From the NCBI GenBank assembly GCA_029935695.1, contig JAOZJV010000040.1, forward strand, positions 1 through 12,465: 12,465 nt of DNA. Reading direction: 5' to 3'. Of the stretch, positions 1-9,300 are shown one piece after another. The DNA comes from Candidatus Krumholzibacteriia bacterium (GTDB lineage Bacteria; Krumholzibacteriota; Krumholzibacteriia; LZORAL124-64-63). Within the stretch, counting starts at the first letter, position 1. Each line of letters starts with the position of its first letter. Both the position numbers and the translations under genes were made by a program. Below the pieces are notes generated by a model. The model worked only from the letters and a program-made list of their open reading frames with translations, was not told the origin of the DNA and made no database searches.

Positions 1-194
1 GTCGCATCGACAAATGGACCTTCTCCACCAATGGGGTTTCCATTACCGGACGTTTTGGAATTCCGACCATTGGTTTTGGACCGGGCAAAGAAGCCCAGGC
101 CCACGCACCCAACGAAGTGACCTGGAAACAGGATCTTGTCAATTGTGCCGCTCTCTATGCCGCACTGCCCAAAGTGTATCTGAGTAAAAAATGA
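1..194 (+). CDS. ygeY: YgeY family M20 hydrolase, 3' end only
   Basis: This is the last 63 codons of a gene that begins before the window; the frame starts at base 3 and ends at TGA 192-194. The tail reads GRFGIPTIGFGPG, then AHAPNE, then a short helix. This is the C-terminal signature of M20 peptidase/deacylase-type metallohydrolases, where the His of AHAPNE is a metal ligand. The spacing and the downstream neighbours (yqeA, ygeW, ssnA, ygfK) point to the YgeY selenium-metabolism-linked subfamily. YgeY proteins are thought to hydrolyse an amide or ureido-type bond in an opened purine intermediate; the exact substrate cannot be read from this fragment. The next start codon lies 9 bp beyond the stop, so the genes are probably co-transcribed and translationally coupled. 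Other M20 members (ArgE or DapE type) cannot be ruled out from 63 residues alone. Confidence 0.85.
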   Translation, partial: RIDKWTFSTNGVSITGRFGIPTIGFGPGKEAQAHAPNEVTWKQDLVNCAALYAALPKVYLSKK

Positions 195-202
195 GGGAAG
201 AA

Positions 203-1150
203 ATGAAAGATACGGTTGTTGTTGCAGTAGGTGGTAATTCCATCATTCGTGACGAGGCCCATAAGACAGTGGCCGACCAGTACGATTCCGTTGCCGAAAC
301 CTGCAAACATTTGGCCGATATTGTTGAAGCCGGTTTTCGGCTGGTCATTTGCCACGGTAATGGGCCCCAGGTTGGTTTCATCCTGAGGCGTTCAGCCATT
401 GCATTCGACGCGGCCGGTCTGCACGAAGTGCCCCTGTCCAGTTGCGTGGCCGATACGCAGGGAGCCATCGGGTTCCAAATCCAGCAAGCGCTGGAAATTG
501 AACTGCGATCGCGGGGCATTCACAAAAAAACCGCCACCATCGTCACAAGGGTGGTGGTGGATGCGGAAGATTCCGGTTTTCAGAATCCCACCAAACCCAT
601 TGGTTCGTTCTTCTCCAGGGAAAAGATGGAGCAGATGCAGCAGAACTACCCCGACTGGAAATTCGTTGAGGATTCCGGCCGGGGCTTCCGCCGTGTTGTG
701 GCTTCTCCGGTGCCCGAAGAAATCGTGGAACTGGATGTCATCACCGACATGGTGGATCGGGACTACATCGTCATTGCCTGTGGTGGTGGCGGCATTCCTG
801 TGGTTCGTTGCGAGAACGGTTTTGATGCCGTGGACGCGGTGATCGACAAGGACCTGGCTTCTGCCCTGCTGTCCGAAAAGATCAAAGCAAAACGTTTCAT
901 CATTTCCACCGGGGTTCAGCACGTATGCTTGAATTTTGGTCAGGAAAATGAAAAAAAGCTGGAAGAACTTGGTATTGATGAATTGAAGCAGTACGTCAAA
1001 GAAGGTCATTTTGCTGCGGGGAGCATGCTGCCCAAGATCGAAGCGGCCATTGATTTTATTGAAAAAGGTGGCGAAGAAGTCATCATCACCGCGCCGGAAT
1101 ATCTCAAAGACGCGGTGGCGCACAAAACCGGCACGATCGTGACCAAGTGA
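203..1150 (+). CDS. yqeA: Carbamate kinase (YqeA/ArcC family)
   Basis: Carbamate kinase makes ATP and carbamate from carbamoyl phosphate and ADP in the cytoplasm. The 315-residue product has the usual family length. An amino-acid-kinase N-terminus (VAVGGNSI, residues 7-14) is followed by HGNGPQVG (51-58), the glycine-rich ACGGGGIPVV, VIDKDLAS, and a C-terminal FAAGSMLPKIEAAI, all standard ArcC-type motifs. I chose ATG 203 because GAGGG at 193-197 sits 5 bases upstream. An in-frame ATG at 191 (four residues longer) overlaps the previous TGA as ATGA but has no ribosome site, so it is the weaker choice. The gene lies between ygeY and ygeW with a 16-bp gap to ygeW. Together with ygeW it would recover ATP from the carbamoyl group released during purine breakdown. 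Family assignment is firm; the pathway role is inferred from context. Confidence 0.93.
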   Translation: MKDTVVVAVGGNSIIRDEAHKTVADQYDSVAETCKHLADIVEAGFRLVICHGNGPQVGFILRRSAIAFDAAGLHEVPLSSCVADTQGAIGFQIQQALEIELRSRGIHKKTATIVTRVVVDAEDSGFQNPTKPIGSFFSREKMEQMQQNYPDWKFVEDSGRGFRRVVASPVPEEIVELDVITDMVDRDYIVIACGGGGIPVVRCENGFDAVDAVIDKDLASALLSEKIKAKRFIISTGVQHVCLNFGQENEKKLEELGIDELKQYVKEGHFAAGSMLPKIEAAIDFIEKGGEEVIITAPEYLKDAVAHKTGTIVTK

Positions 1151-1166
1151 ACTTAAGGAGTTTGCC

Positions 1167-2363
1167 ATGAGCAAAATTTTTACCAATGAATTGATTAAAA
1201 AACTGAGTTTGCTGAACACCGAGAAAATGTATCTCAACGACTTTCTGCACACCTGGGATAAAACGGATCAGGAACTGTCGGCCATCTACACCGTGGCGAC
1301 TATTCTGGAAGAAATGCGGAAAGACAACATCTCGCCCAAGGTTTTTGACAGCGGCCTGGGCATTTCCCTTTTCCGGGACAACTCCACCCGCACGCGGTTC
1401 AGTTTTGCCAGCGCCTGCAACCTGCTGGGCCTCGAAGTGCAGGATCTGGACGAAGGAAAATCACAGGTGGCTCATGGTGAAACCGTGCGCGAAACCGCCA
1501 ACATGGTTTCGTTCATGGCCGACATCATCGGTATCCGGGATGACATGTACATTGGCAAGGGCCACGCCTACATGAAGGAAGTGGCGGAGTCCATTGAAGC
1601 AGGTCATCAGGAAGGTGTACTGGAGCAACGTCCCACCGTGGTGAACCTGCAATGTGATGTGGATCATCCAACGCAGTCCATGTCCGACATGCTGCACATC
1701 ATCAATACATTTGGTGGCGTAGAGAACTTGAAGGGCAAGAAAATTGCCATGACCTGGGCTTATTCGCCTTCCTACGGCAAACCTCTTTCGGTGCCCCAGG
1801 GTATCATCGGCCTGATGACACGATTCGGCATGGATGTATCTCTGGCTCATCCCGAAGGGTACGAAGTGATGCCCGAGGTGGAAGAGATTGCCAGACTCAA
1901 TGCCCAGGCAAGCGGCGGTTCCTTTACCAAGGCCGCCAGCATGGCTGATGCCTTTGCCGATGCAGACATCGTTTACCCCAAAAGCTGGGCACCGTTTGTG
2001 GCCATGGAAAAACGGACCGAGCTGTACGGCAATGGTGACGACGCCGGCATCAAGGCCCTGGAAAAAGAACTTCTGGCCCAGAATGCCCTGCACAAGGATT
2101 GGGAATGCACCGAAGATCTCATGACCAAAACAAAAAACGGCAAAGCCCTGTATATGCACTGCCTCCCCGCTGACATCACGGGTGTTTCCTGTGATGAGGG
2201 TGAAGTGGCCGCATCGGTATTTGACCGGTACCGCGTGCCTCTGTACAAAGAGGCCAGTTACAAGCCATACATCATCGCGGCCATGATTTTCCTGAGCAAA
2301 TTCAAGAACCCGTCAGACACGTTCAAGACTTTGATGGACCAGGAAACAAGTCGCATTTTGTAG
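1167..2363 (+). CDS. ygeW: Knotted carbamoyltransferase YgeW
   Basis: This 398-residue member of the aspartate/ornithine carbamoyltransferase superfamily matches the length of E. coli YgeW (about 396). The carbamoyl-phosphate loop STRTR is at residues 73-77, the HPTQSMSD phosphate/carbamoyl motif begins at H167, and HCLPAD starts at H331. The HCLP motif is shared with ornithine-type enzymes, but it continues into an unusual ITGVSCDEGEV segment instead of the ornithine-binding pattern. The long insert after residue 90 (GKSQVAHGETVRETA) is typical of YgeW. E. coli YgeW is known as a knotted carbamoyltransferase whose natural substrate was long unknown, with 2,3-diaminopropionate proposed. The ribosome site TAAGGAG (1154-1160) lies 6 bases before the ATG. 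Placement next to carbamate kinase suggests it runs in the catabolic direction, forming carbamoyl phosphate from a ureido compound. That direction is inference. Confidence 0.94.
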   Translation: MSKIFTNELIKKLSLLNTEKMYLNDFLHTWDKTDQELSAIYTVATILEEMRKDNISPKVFDSGLGISLFRDNSTRTRFSFASACNLLGLEVQDLDEGKSQVAHGETVRETANMVSFMADIIGIRDDMYIGKGHAYMKEVAESIEAGHQEGVLEQRPTVVNLQCDVDHPTQSMSDMLHIINTFGGVENLKGKKIAMTWAYSPSYGKPLSVPQGIIGLMTRFGMDVSLAHPEGYEVMPEVEEIARLNAQASGGSFTKAASMADAFADADIVYPKSWAPFVAMEKRTELYGNGDDAGIKALEKELLAQNALHKDWECTEDLMTKTKNGKALYMHCLPADITGVSCDEGEVAASVFDRYRVPLYKEASYKPYIIAAMIFLSKFKNPSDTFKTLMDQETSRIL

Positions 2364-2435
2364 GGTTTCATAAAATATGATACTATCGAGGTCTGAAATG
2401 TAATTGGGTTGAAAACACAAACAGGCAGGTGGGTC

Positions 2436-4988
2436 ATGATTAGATTTTCACTGAACGGCCAGGACATAGAGTACACCGGAAACCCGGAAGCAACCTTGCT
2501 TCAGTGGCTGCGGTGCGAGACGGAAGTGAAAAGCGTCAAGGACGGATGCTCTGGTCAGGGAACCTGCGGAGCCTGCATTGTTGAACTCAATGGCAAACCC
2601 AGCCTGGCTTGCTGCAAAAAAATGGGCAAGCTGGAAAATGCAAATATTACCACACTGGAAGGCATGCCTGAATTAACCCGGCGTGTCCTGGGTGAGGCCT
2701 TTGTGGCTTCGGGAGCCGTCCAGTGTGGTTTTTGCAGCCCGGGTATGCTCACCCGCACCAAGCTGCTTCTGGACAAGAACCCCAATCCCACCCGCGAAGA
2801 AGTCACCAAAAAAATCAAATCCCACCTGTGTCGCTGCACCGGGTACATCAAGATTGTCGATGCGATCATGATGGCCTCTGAAGCATTGCGCGAGGGAACG
2901 GACCTTGTTTTCGACGGAGGGTTGATGGGGTCTTCGCCTCCGAAGCTGCAGGCCTTTGAGCGTGCGGTGGGCGAACCTCTCTTTATTGGTGGCATGAAGT
3001 TCGATAACCTGCTTCACGGAGCCCTTCACTTCAGCGAGCATCCCCGGGCCAGGATTATTCGAATCGATACATCCAAAGCGGAAGCCTATGAAGGTGTGGT
3101 CCGTGTTTTCACGGCCAAAGACGTTCCTGGCAATCGCACAGTGGGTATCGTTGTCAACGATTGGGATATGTACATCGCCGAAGGTGAAATCACCCGGTAC
3201 ATCGGTGATGTTCTGGCCATGGTTGTGGCCGAGACCAAAAGCATTTCCCGTGAAGCTGCTGCTTTGATCGAAGTGGAATATGAAGTTCTCGAACCAGTGG
3301 TCACCGTCGAGCAGGCTCTCGAAGGTGACATCAAGGTTCACGAAAGTGGCAACCTTCTCCAGGAAACGACCATCTGTTACGGTGAAAATGTAGATGACGT
3401 TTTTGCCAAATCCAAATACGTGGTGAGCGATACTTTCAAGACCCAGGTTATTGAACATGCTTTCATGGAACTGGAAAACTCGGTGGCCCAATACGAAGAC
3501 GGGCGCCTGACTGTTTATTCTCAGGGCCAGGGTATTTACGAGGACAGACATCAGATATCTGAGATGCTGGGCCTGGAAATCAAAGACGTCAACGTCAAAC
3601 TGGTGCCCGCCGGCGGTGCTTTTGGCGGCAAGGAAGACCTTTCGGTTCAGGGGCATGCCGCTTTGGCTGCCTTCCACCTGAAGAACGCCGTCAAGGTGAA
3701 GCTGGATCGAACAGAATCCATGCAGATGCATCCCAAACGGCATCCCATGTTCATGGATTACAAACTGGGTTGTGATGCCGACGGAAAATTCACCGCCCTG
3801 CACGCGCGCATTCTGGGTGACACCGGTGCTTATGCTTCGGTGGGTGGACCGGTCATGGAACGCGCCGCCACTCATGCCGGTGGTGCCTACCATATCCCCA
3901 ACATTGATGTCAAATCCAAGGCCGTTTACACCAACAACATTGTCTGTGGTGCCATGCGTGGGTTTGGTGTGAATCAGGTCACCTTTGCCATTGAGGGTTT
4001 GATTGATGAACTCTGCGAAACCGCTGGTTTCGATCGCTGGGAAATTCGCTACAAGAACGCCCTGGACAAGGGTCTGAAAACCACCAGTGGTCATAAATTG
4101 CGCAAAGAAGTGGGTCTTAAAAAGACACTGGAGCTGGTCAAGAAAGACTATGACAGTGGTAACGTGACGGGTCTGGCCTGCGCCATCAAGAACTGCGGAA
4201 TTGGTAATGGAGTACCAGAGCTGAGTGAAGCGCGTATTGAAATCCTGGCTGACGAGCAGATCAAACTGTATCACGGCTGGAGCGAAATGGGGCAGGGTAT
4301 TGACACCGTGGCCCAGCAGATGTTGAGCGAATACATCGGTCTGGATTCCATTTCCAAAATTGAAGTCATCGTCAACACGGCCAGCGAAACCAAGGCAGGT
4401 AATACCACGGCCAGCCGGGGAACCTTCCTGGTGGGCAAGGCGGTGCTCGCTGCCGCTGAAGACCTGAAGAAGGATCTTGAGATGCACAGCCTGCGTGAAC
4501 TGGCAGGCAAGAGCTATGACGGATCCTATCTGTGTGACTGGACCACATCACCGGATTTTGATGGCGAAGTCATCAGTCACTTTGCTTACAGCTTTGCCAC
4601 CCAGCTGGTATCCCTTTCCGATGAAGGAAAAATCACCAAGGTGACGGCGGCCCATGACAGCGGTATTGTCGTCAACCCCAAGCTTTACGAAGGCCAAATT
4701 GAAGGTGGCGTCGTCATGGGACTGGGGTATGCCCTGAGTGAAGAGTTGGTGTTGGAGGGGGGCAAGATTGCCGACCCGAGATTCAGAAGTCTGGGGTTGC
4801 TGCGCTCTACGGATGTGCCTGAAATTGAAGTCCTCCCTGTGGAAATCTTCGACACCGATGCTCCTTTCGGGGCCAAGGGTGTGGGTGAAATCTGCTGTAT
4901 TCCAACGGCAGCCGCAGCGGCTGGGGCCTACCGCAAATTTGACGGAAAAAAACGGTGCGTCCTGCCCATCGACCCATTGGAGAAATAG
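2436..4988 (+). CDS. xdh: Selenium-dependent xanthine dehydrogenase-type fused [2Fe-2S]/molybdopterin hydroxylase
   Basis: An 850-residue molybdenum hydroxylase with the iron-sulfur and molybdopterin parts in one chain. Residues 1-155 carry two [2Fe-2S] sites: C38, C44, C47, C59 (plant-ferredoxin type) and C97, C100, C132, C134. VGEPLFIGGMKFDNLLHGA near 178-196 opens the molybdopterin domain, followed by GGAFGGKED (393-401), CGAMRGFGVNQ (504-514), GWSEMGQGID and the catalytic-type Glu818 in KGVGEICC. There is no FAD domain between the two halves, unlike eukaryotic xanthine dehydrogenase. Length and layout fit the family called selenium-dependent xanthine dehydrogenase; the related XdhD is longer (about 950). 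ATG 2436 is preferred over an in-frame TTG at 2409 because a GGCAGGTGG stretch precedes it and MIRFSLNG matches the family N-terminus. The likely reaction is hydroxylation of a purine carbon, or its reversal. The substrate position and selenium content are not visible in sequence. Confidence 0.9.
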   Translation: MIRFSLNGQDIEYTGNPEATLLQWLRCETEVKSVKDGCSGQGTCGACIVELNGKPSLACCKKMGKLENANITTLEGMPELTRRVLGEAFVASGAVQCGFCSPGMLTRTKLLLDKNPNPTREEVTKKIKSHLCRCTGYIKIVDAIMMASEALREGTDLVFDGGLMGSSPPKLQAFERAVGEPLFIGGMKFDNLLHGALHFSEHPRARIIRIDTSKAEAYEGVVRVFTAKDVPGNRTVGIVVNDWDMYIAEGEITRYIGDVLAMVVAETKSISREAAALIEVEYEVLEPVVTVEQALEGDIKVHESGNLLQETTICYGENVDDVFAKSKYVVSDTFKTQVIEHAFMELENSVAQYEDGRLTVYSQGQGIYEDRHQISEMLGLEIKDVNVKLVPAGGAFGGKEDLSVQGHAALAAFHLKNAVKVKLDRTESMQMHPKRHPMFMDYKLGCDADGKFTALHARILGDTGAYASVGGPVMERAATHAGGAYHIPNIDVKSKAVYTNNIVCGAMRGFGVNQVTFAIEGLIDELCETAGFDRWEIRYKNALDKGLKTTSGHKLRKEVGLKKTLELVKKDYDSGNVTGLACAIKNCGIGNGVPELSEARIEILADEQIKLYHGWSEMGQGIDTVAQQMLSEYIGLDSISKIEVIVNTASETKAGNTTASRGTFLVGKAVLAAAEDLKKDLEMHSLRELAGKSYDGSYLCDWTTSPDFDGEVISHFAYSFATQLVSLSDEGKITKVTAAHDSGIVVNPKLYEGQIEGGVVMGLGYALSEELVLEGGKIADPRFRSLGLLRSTDVPEIEVLPVEIFDTDAPFGAKGVGEICCIPTAAAAAGAYRKFDGKKRCVLPIDPLEK

Positions 4989-5017
4989 TCACTTGAAACT
5001 CTACTGAAAGAGGAATC

Positions 5018-6289
5018 ATGTCGCTCTATCTGAGAAATGCCCGGTTCATTGACTGGCAAACCCTGAAGATCAGGTCCACCCATATCAAGGTGGATGAGGG
5101 GGCGTCCGGAGGTATTTCTTTTATGGACACTCTTGGTGATATGGGTGGGGATGATCGAGTCATAGACTGCAAGGGGCAATTTGTCACCAAAGCCTTTGGT
5201 TGCGGGCATCATCACATCTATTCCACCCTGGCGCGGGGCATGCCGGCACCCAGGAAAATCCCCACCAATTTCCAGGAAATCCTGACCTACATCTGGTGGC
5301 ATGTGGACAAGTGTCTGGACAAGGACATGATCGAGGCCAGCGCCCTTGCCTCGGCTCTCTACTGTGCCAAAAACGGCATCACCTTCATCATTGATCACCA
5401 TGCTTCTCCTTTCCATATCGAAGGCTCCCTTGCTACCATCGCTGGCGCATTTGATAAAGTCGGCGTCTCGCACTTGCTGTGTTATGAGCTTTCTGACCGG
5501 GACGGCAGTGAAATCAGTGAAGCCGGTCTGGTGGAGCATGAAAACTTTCTGAGCGGCGGCGGCCAGGGCCATGTGGGGTTGCACGCATCGTTCACGGTGG
5601 GCGATGATCTGCTTGGCAAGGCGGTTGAACTGGCTCGCAAACACGGAACCGGATTGCATGTTCATGTGGCTGAAGATAAAGCAGATCAGGTGGCGTGTCT
5701 GAAAGATCACAACAAGCGCGTGGTCAAAAGGTTGTTTGATGCGGGTGGATTGGATATGCCCCAGACCATTCTGGGTCACTGCATCCATCTGGATGATGAA
5801 GAAAAAGAAATTATTCGCTCCACCGGAGCATGGGTTGTTCAGAATACCGAAAGCAATCTGAATAACAATGTGGGCCTGGCCAATTACACCCAGATTTCCG
5901 AAAAAATCATGCTGGGCACCGATGGCATGCACTGCGACATGTTGCGCAGCGCCAAAGCAGCCTTCCTGTCGGGACAACCCGTGGAGGGTCTGGGTATGGA
6001 CACGACCTACACCCGGTTCCGGAATGTGCATCGTTTCATCGAGAGTGGCGGATTCAAAGGGGACACCGACAACAACCTGGTGATTCTGGACTATGATACA
6101 CCCACGGAACTGACCGATGAGAACTTCATCGGACACTTCATCTACGGCCTCAATTCATCCCATGTGCAAACAGTTGTGGCCCAGGGAAAGGTCATTGTTG
6201 AAGACCGTGTGCTGAAAACAGCCGATGAAACGGAAATTCTTTCCTATGCCCGACAGCAGGGCGACAGGCTTTGGGATAAAATGAAATAA
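5018..6289 (+). CDS. ssnA: Putative aminohydrolase SsnA (amidohydrolase superfamily)
   Basis: A 423-residue cytoplasmic metal-dependent hydrolase of the amidohydrolase/chlorohydrolase superfamily, near the length of E. coli SsnA (about 440). Metal-binding motifs occur in the family order: GHHHIYSTLARG (H64 and H66 as the first H-x-H), LHVHVAED (H214, H216, E219), LGHCIH (H254, H257) and GTDGMHCD (D302). The N-terminal 50 and C-terminal 60 residues form the composite beta domain usual for guanine-deaminase relatives. SsnA occurs with the ygfK/xdh genes in many anaerobes and probably deaminates or opens a purine-derived ring; the substrate is not deducible here. GAAAGAGGAA lies just before ATG 5018, and only 29 bp separate it from the hydroxylase gene, so both are in one operon. 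Guanine deaminase is the main alternative, but length, motif context and neighbours favour SsnA. Confidence 0.92.
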   Translation: MSLYLRNARFIDWQTLKIRSTHIKVDEGASGGISFMDTLGDMGGDDRVIDCKGQFVTKAFGCGHHHIYSTLARGMPAPRKIPTNFQEILTYIWWHVDKCLDKDMIEASALASALYCAKNGITFIIDHHASPFHIEGSLATIAGAFDKVGVSHLLCYELSDRDGSEISEAGLVEHENFLSGGGQGHVGLHASFTVGDDLLGKAVELARKHGTGLHVHVAEDKADQVACLKDHNKRVVKRLFDAGGLDMPQTILGHCIHLDDEEKEIIRSTGAWVVQNTESNLNNNVGLANYTQISEKIMLGTDGMHCDMLRSAKAAFLSGQPVEGLGMDTTYTRFRNVHRFIESGGFKGDTDNNLVILDYDTPTELTDENFIGHFIYGLNSSHVQTVVAQGKVIVEDRVLKTADETEILSYARQQGDRLWDKMK

Positions 6290-6330
6290 CTGAAATCGTT
6301 GCATTAAGAGAACCACCATTATGGAGGAAA

Positions 6331-9300
6331 ATGATGAGTAGCGACCTGTTCACCTGTACTTCTTTGGAATCACTCTTTAAGTGGATTTTTGAATATGATC
6401 GCAATGGACAGATTCTGGGCATTTCCAAGGATCTCTTTTATCTGCCTGGCAGTGCAGATCCCTTCACCATGAAACGCTACGGCCAAACCCTGGAAACTCC
6501 TCTCGGGTTGGCAGCCGGCCCCCATACCCAGCTTTCCCAAAATATCATATCCGCCTGGCTGACCGGTGGCCGGTACATGGAACTGAAAACGGTTCAGGTG
6601 CTGGATGAGTTGGATGTCACCAAACCCTGCATTGACATGGGCGATGAAGGCTACAACTGCGAGTGGTCCCAGGAACTCAAACTGCACGAGTCTTTTGATG
6701 AATACCTGAATGCCTGGATCATGCTGCATGTGCTCAGAGACAAGTTTAATCTGGATGCCGGTGAGAGCGGCTTCATTTTCAACATGAGTGTGGGCTACAA
6801 CCTTGAAGGAATCATGAGTCCCACTGTTCAGAGTTTCCTCAATAACATGGCCGATTGCACCGAGCTGCGGGATCAGAAAGTGGAGGAGATTGCCAAGTTT
6901 TATCCGCGCATCAAAGAGCTGGATATTCCGGCGGAAATTACCCGGAATATTACAATTTCCACCATGCATGGTTGTCCTCCGGCCGAAACCGAAAAAATTG
7001 GCCGCTATTTCATTGAAGATCGGAAACTCGACACCACCATCAAATTGAACCCCACTCTTTTGGGAGCTGAAAAGCTTCGGGAAATTCTCAACGTCAATCT
7101 GGGATTCGATACGGTGGTGCCCGATCTTGCCTTCGAGCACGATCTCGAATATGAAGCCGGTGTGGCGTTGATCAAATCCCTCCTTGAAAGCGCCAAAAAG
7201 GCGGGCGTGACTTTCAATCTCAAGCTGACCAATACTCTGGAAACCACCAATGTGCGGCAGAATCTGCCCAAGCATGAAGAAATGGTATACATGAGTGGAC
7301 GCGCCCTGCATCCCATCAGCATTAATCTGGCAGCCAGGCTTCAGAAGGAATTTGGCGGCAAACTGGATATCTCTTTCTCCGGTGGTGCCGATTGTTTCAA
7401 TATTTCCGATGTGCTGAAATGCGGTTTGATGCCTGTGACCATTTGCTCGGATGTTTTGAAGCCGGGAGGGTATGGGCGCATCAGCCAGTACCTGGAAAAT
7501 ATTGAAGCGGATTTCGCCAAAGTTGGTGCTGCTAATATTACCGAATACATGCTCAAAACATCCGGCAAGGACACCATCGAAGAGGCTATTGTCGCGAACC
7601 TTACCAGCTATGCGGAAGAGGTCACCGGGAAGGCTTATTACAACAAAACGGAATACCCCTACGAATCGGTCAAGACGGCCCGGACCCTTGAGTTTTTCGA
7701 CTGCGCGGCGGCTCCCTGCATGAGCGAATGCCCTGCCGGACAGGAAATTCCCCGCTATCTGAACTATGTGGCCACCGGCGATCTTGATAAGGCCTTCCAG
7801 ACCGTGCTGGCCACCAACCCGTTTCCCAATGTGCAGGGTGTTGTGTGCGATCACATGTGCCAGTCCAAATGCACCCGGATCAACTATGAAAAACCCTTGC
7901 TCATCAGGGAAGTCAAACGGTACATCGCCGATAAATTCGAGCGCGATCTGCCCAAGCCGGATGCTGCCAACGGGGTGAAAGTTGCCATCATTGGTGGCGG
8001 ACCGTCCGGTTTGTCCTGTGCCCACTTCCTGGCCTTGTCCGGATACGATATTGACCTCTATGAAGCCAAGGGATTTCTGGGAGGAATGGCTGCTGATGGG
8101 ATCCCGGTTTTCCGGTTGGATGACGATCGCCTGAAAAAGGATATCGACGGCATCATCGCCCTGGGAGTCAAAACGCATCTCAATACGCGGATCACCAGGG
8201 ACAAGTTCGAAGAAATCAGATCGGGCAGCGACTATGTGTACATTGCCGTTGGCGCCCAGGAAAGCACGCCCCTGAATATTACAAATATCGACAGTGATGG
8301 CGTTTTTGATCAGCTGGGTTTCCTCAGCAAGGTGCGCAAAAATGAAGCTATTCCAGCAGCCGAAAAAATCATTGTCATCGGAGCGGGCAATTCAGCCATG
8401 GATGCAGCCAGAACGGCCCAGCGACTGGTGGGCTCTGATGGTGAAGTGACCATTGTATACCGGCGAACCAGAAGAGAAATGCCGTGCGACCCGGAAGAAG
8501 TGCGCGGAGCGTTGGAAGAGGGAATTCAGCTCATCGAGTTGGCCGCTCCCGAATCCATCGTTGCTGAAAACGGGAAGGTCAAGGGTCTGATGGTCAGCAG
8601 GATGAAGCTGGGCCAGCCCGATGAAAGTGGCCGGGCCAGGCCCATCAAAATTGAAGATTCCGAATACGTGATCGATGCGGATATTGTAATTCCCGCCATC
8701 GGTCAAAAGGTTGTTCTGGATTTCCTTCCCCAGGAGTCCATGACCGTCAATGACAAAACCCACGAAACGGAACTGGAAAATGTTTTTGCCGGGGGCGACG
8801 CGTTCAGGGGGGCATCCAGCTTGATCAACGCCATTGGCGACGGTCAAAAAGTGGCCGTGGAAATTGTCAGAAGAGCAGGCAGGGAACATCTGCAATTCAA
8901 TTCACCGGAAGATGTCCGGAATGTGAATCTGGACCAGTTGCAAGTGCTGCAGGCCCGGCGTAATTTTGGCTCCGGCCTTTCGGAAGTGGCGCCGGATGAA
9001 AGGATCAATTTCGACCTTTTCATGAGCACCCTCAGTGATGATGAAGCGACCCGGGAAGCGGCAAGATGTTTACAGTGCGATCTGGTTTGCAATGTGTGCA
9101 CCACCGTTTGTCCCAACAGAAGTAATATGTATTACCAGATGGACCCTGTGGTCATGCCAGTTGAAAGGGCCACCCTGGTCGGTGGATCCGTGGAGATCAT
9201 TCAGGAACAGACGGTTGAAATCAATCAGCCGTATCAGATCATAAATATCGGTGATTATTGTAATGAGTGCGGCAACTGCACCACATTCTGTCCCTCCGCC

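Noticed and set aside
2358..2386. Candidate promoter TTGTAG-N17-TACTAT between ygeW and the hydroxylase gene
   Set aside because: It matches only about 3 of 6 and 4 of 6 consensus bases in an AT-rich gap of 72 bp, which is too weak to call without transcript data.
2673..4487. A 604-codon open frame on the - strand inside the hydroxylase gene, with similar ones at 392-1252, 4928-6136 and 6370-8178
   Set aside because: Where I checked (2673-4487, 4928-6136, 6370-8178), these frames are codon-aligned with the sense gene, and they stay open because the sense genes largely avoid TTA, CTA and TCA. The products are rich in His and Phe and show no domain. The sense genes have clear family motifs.
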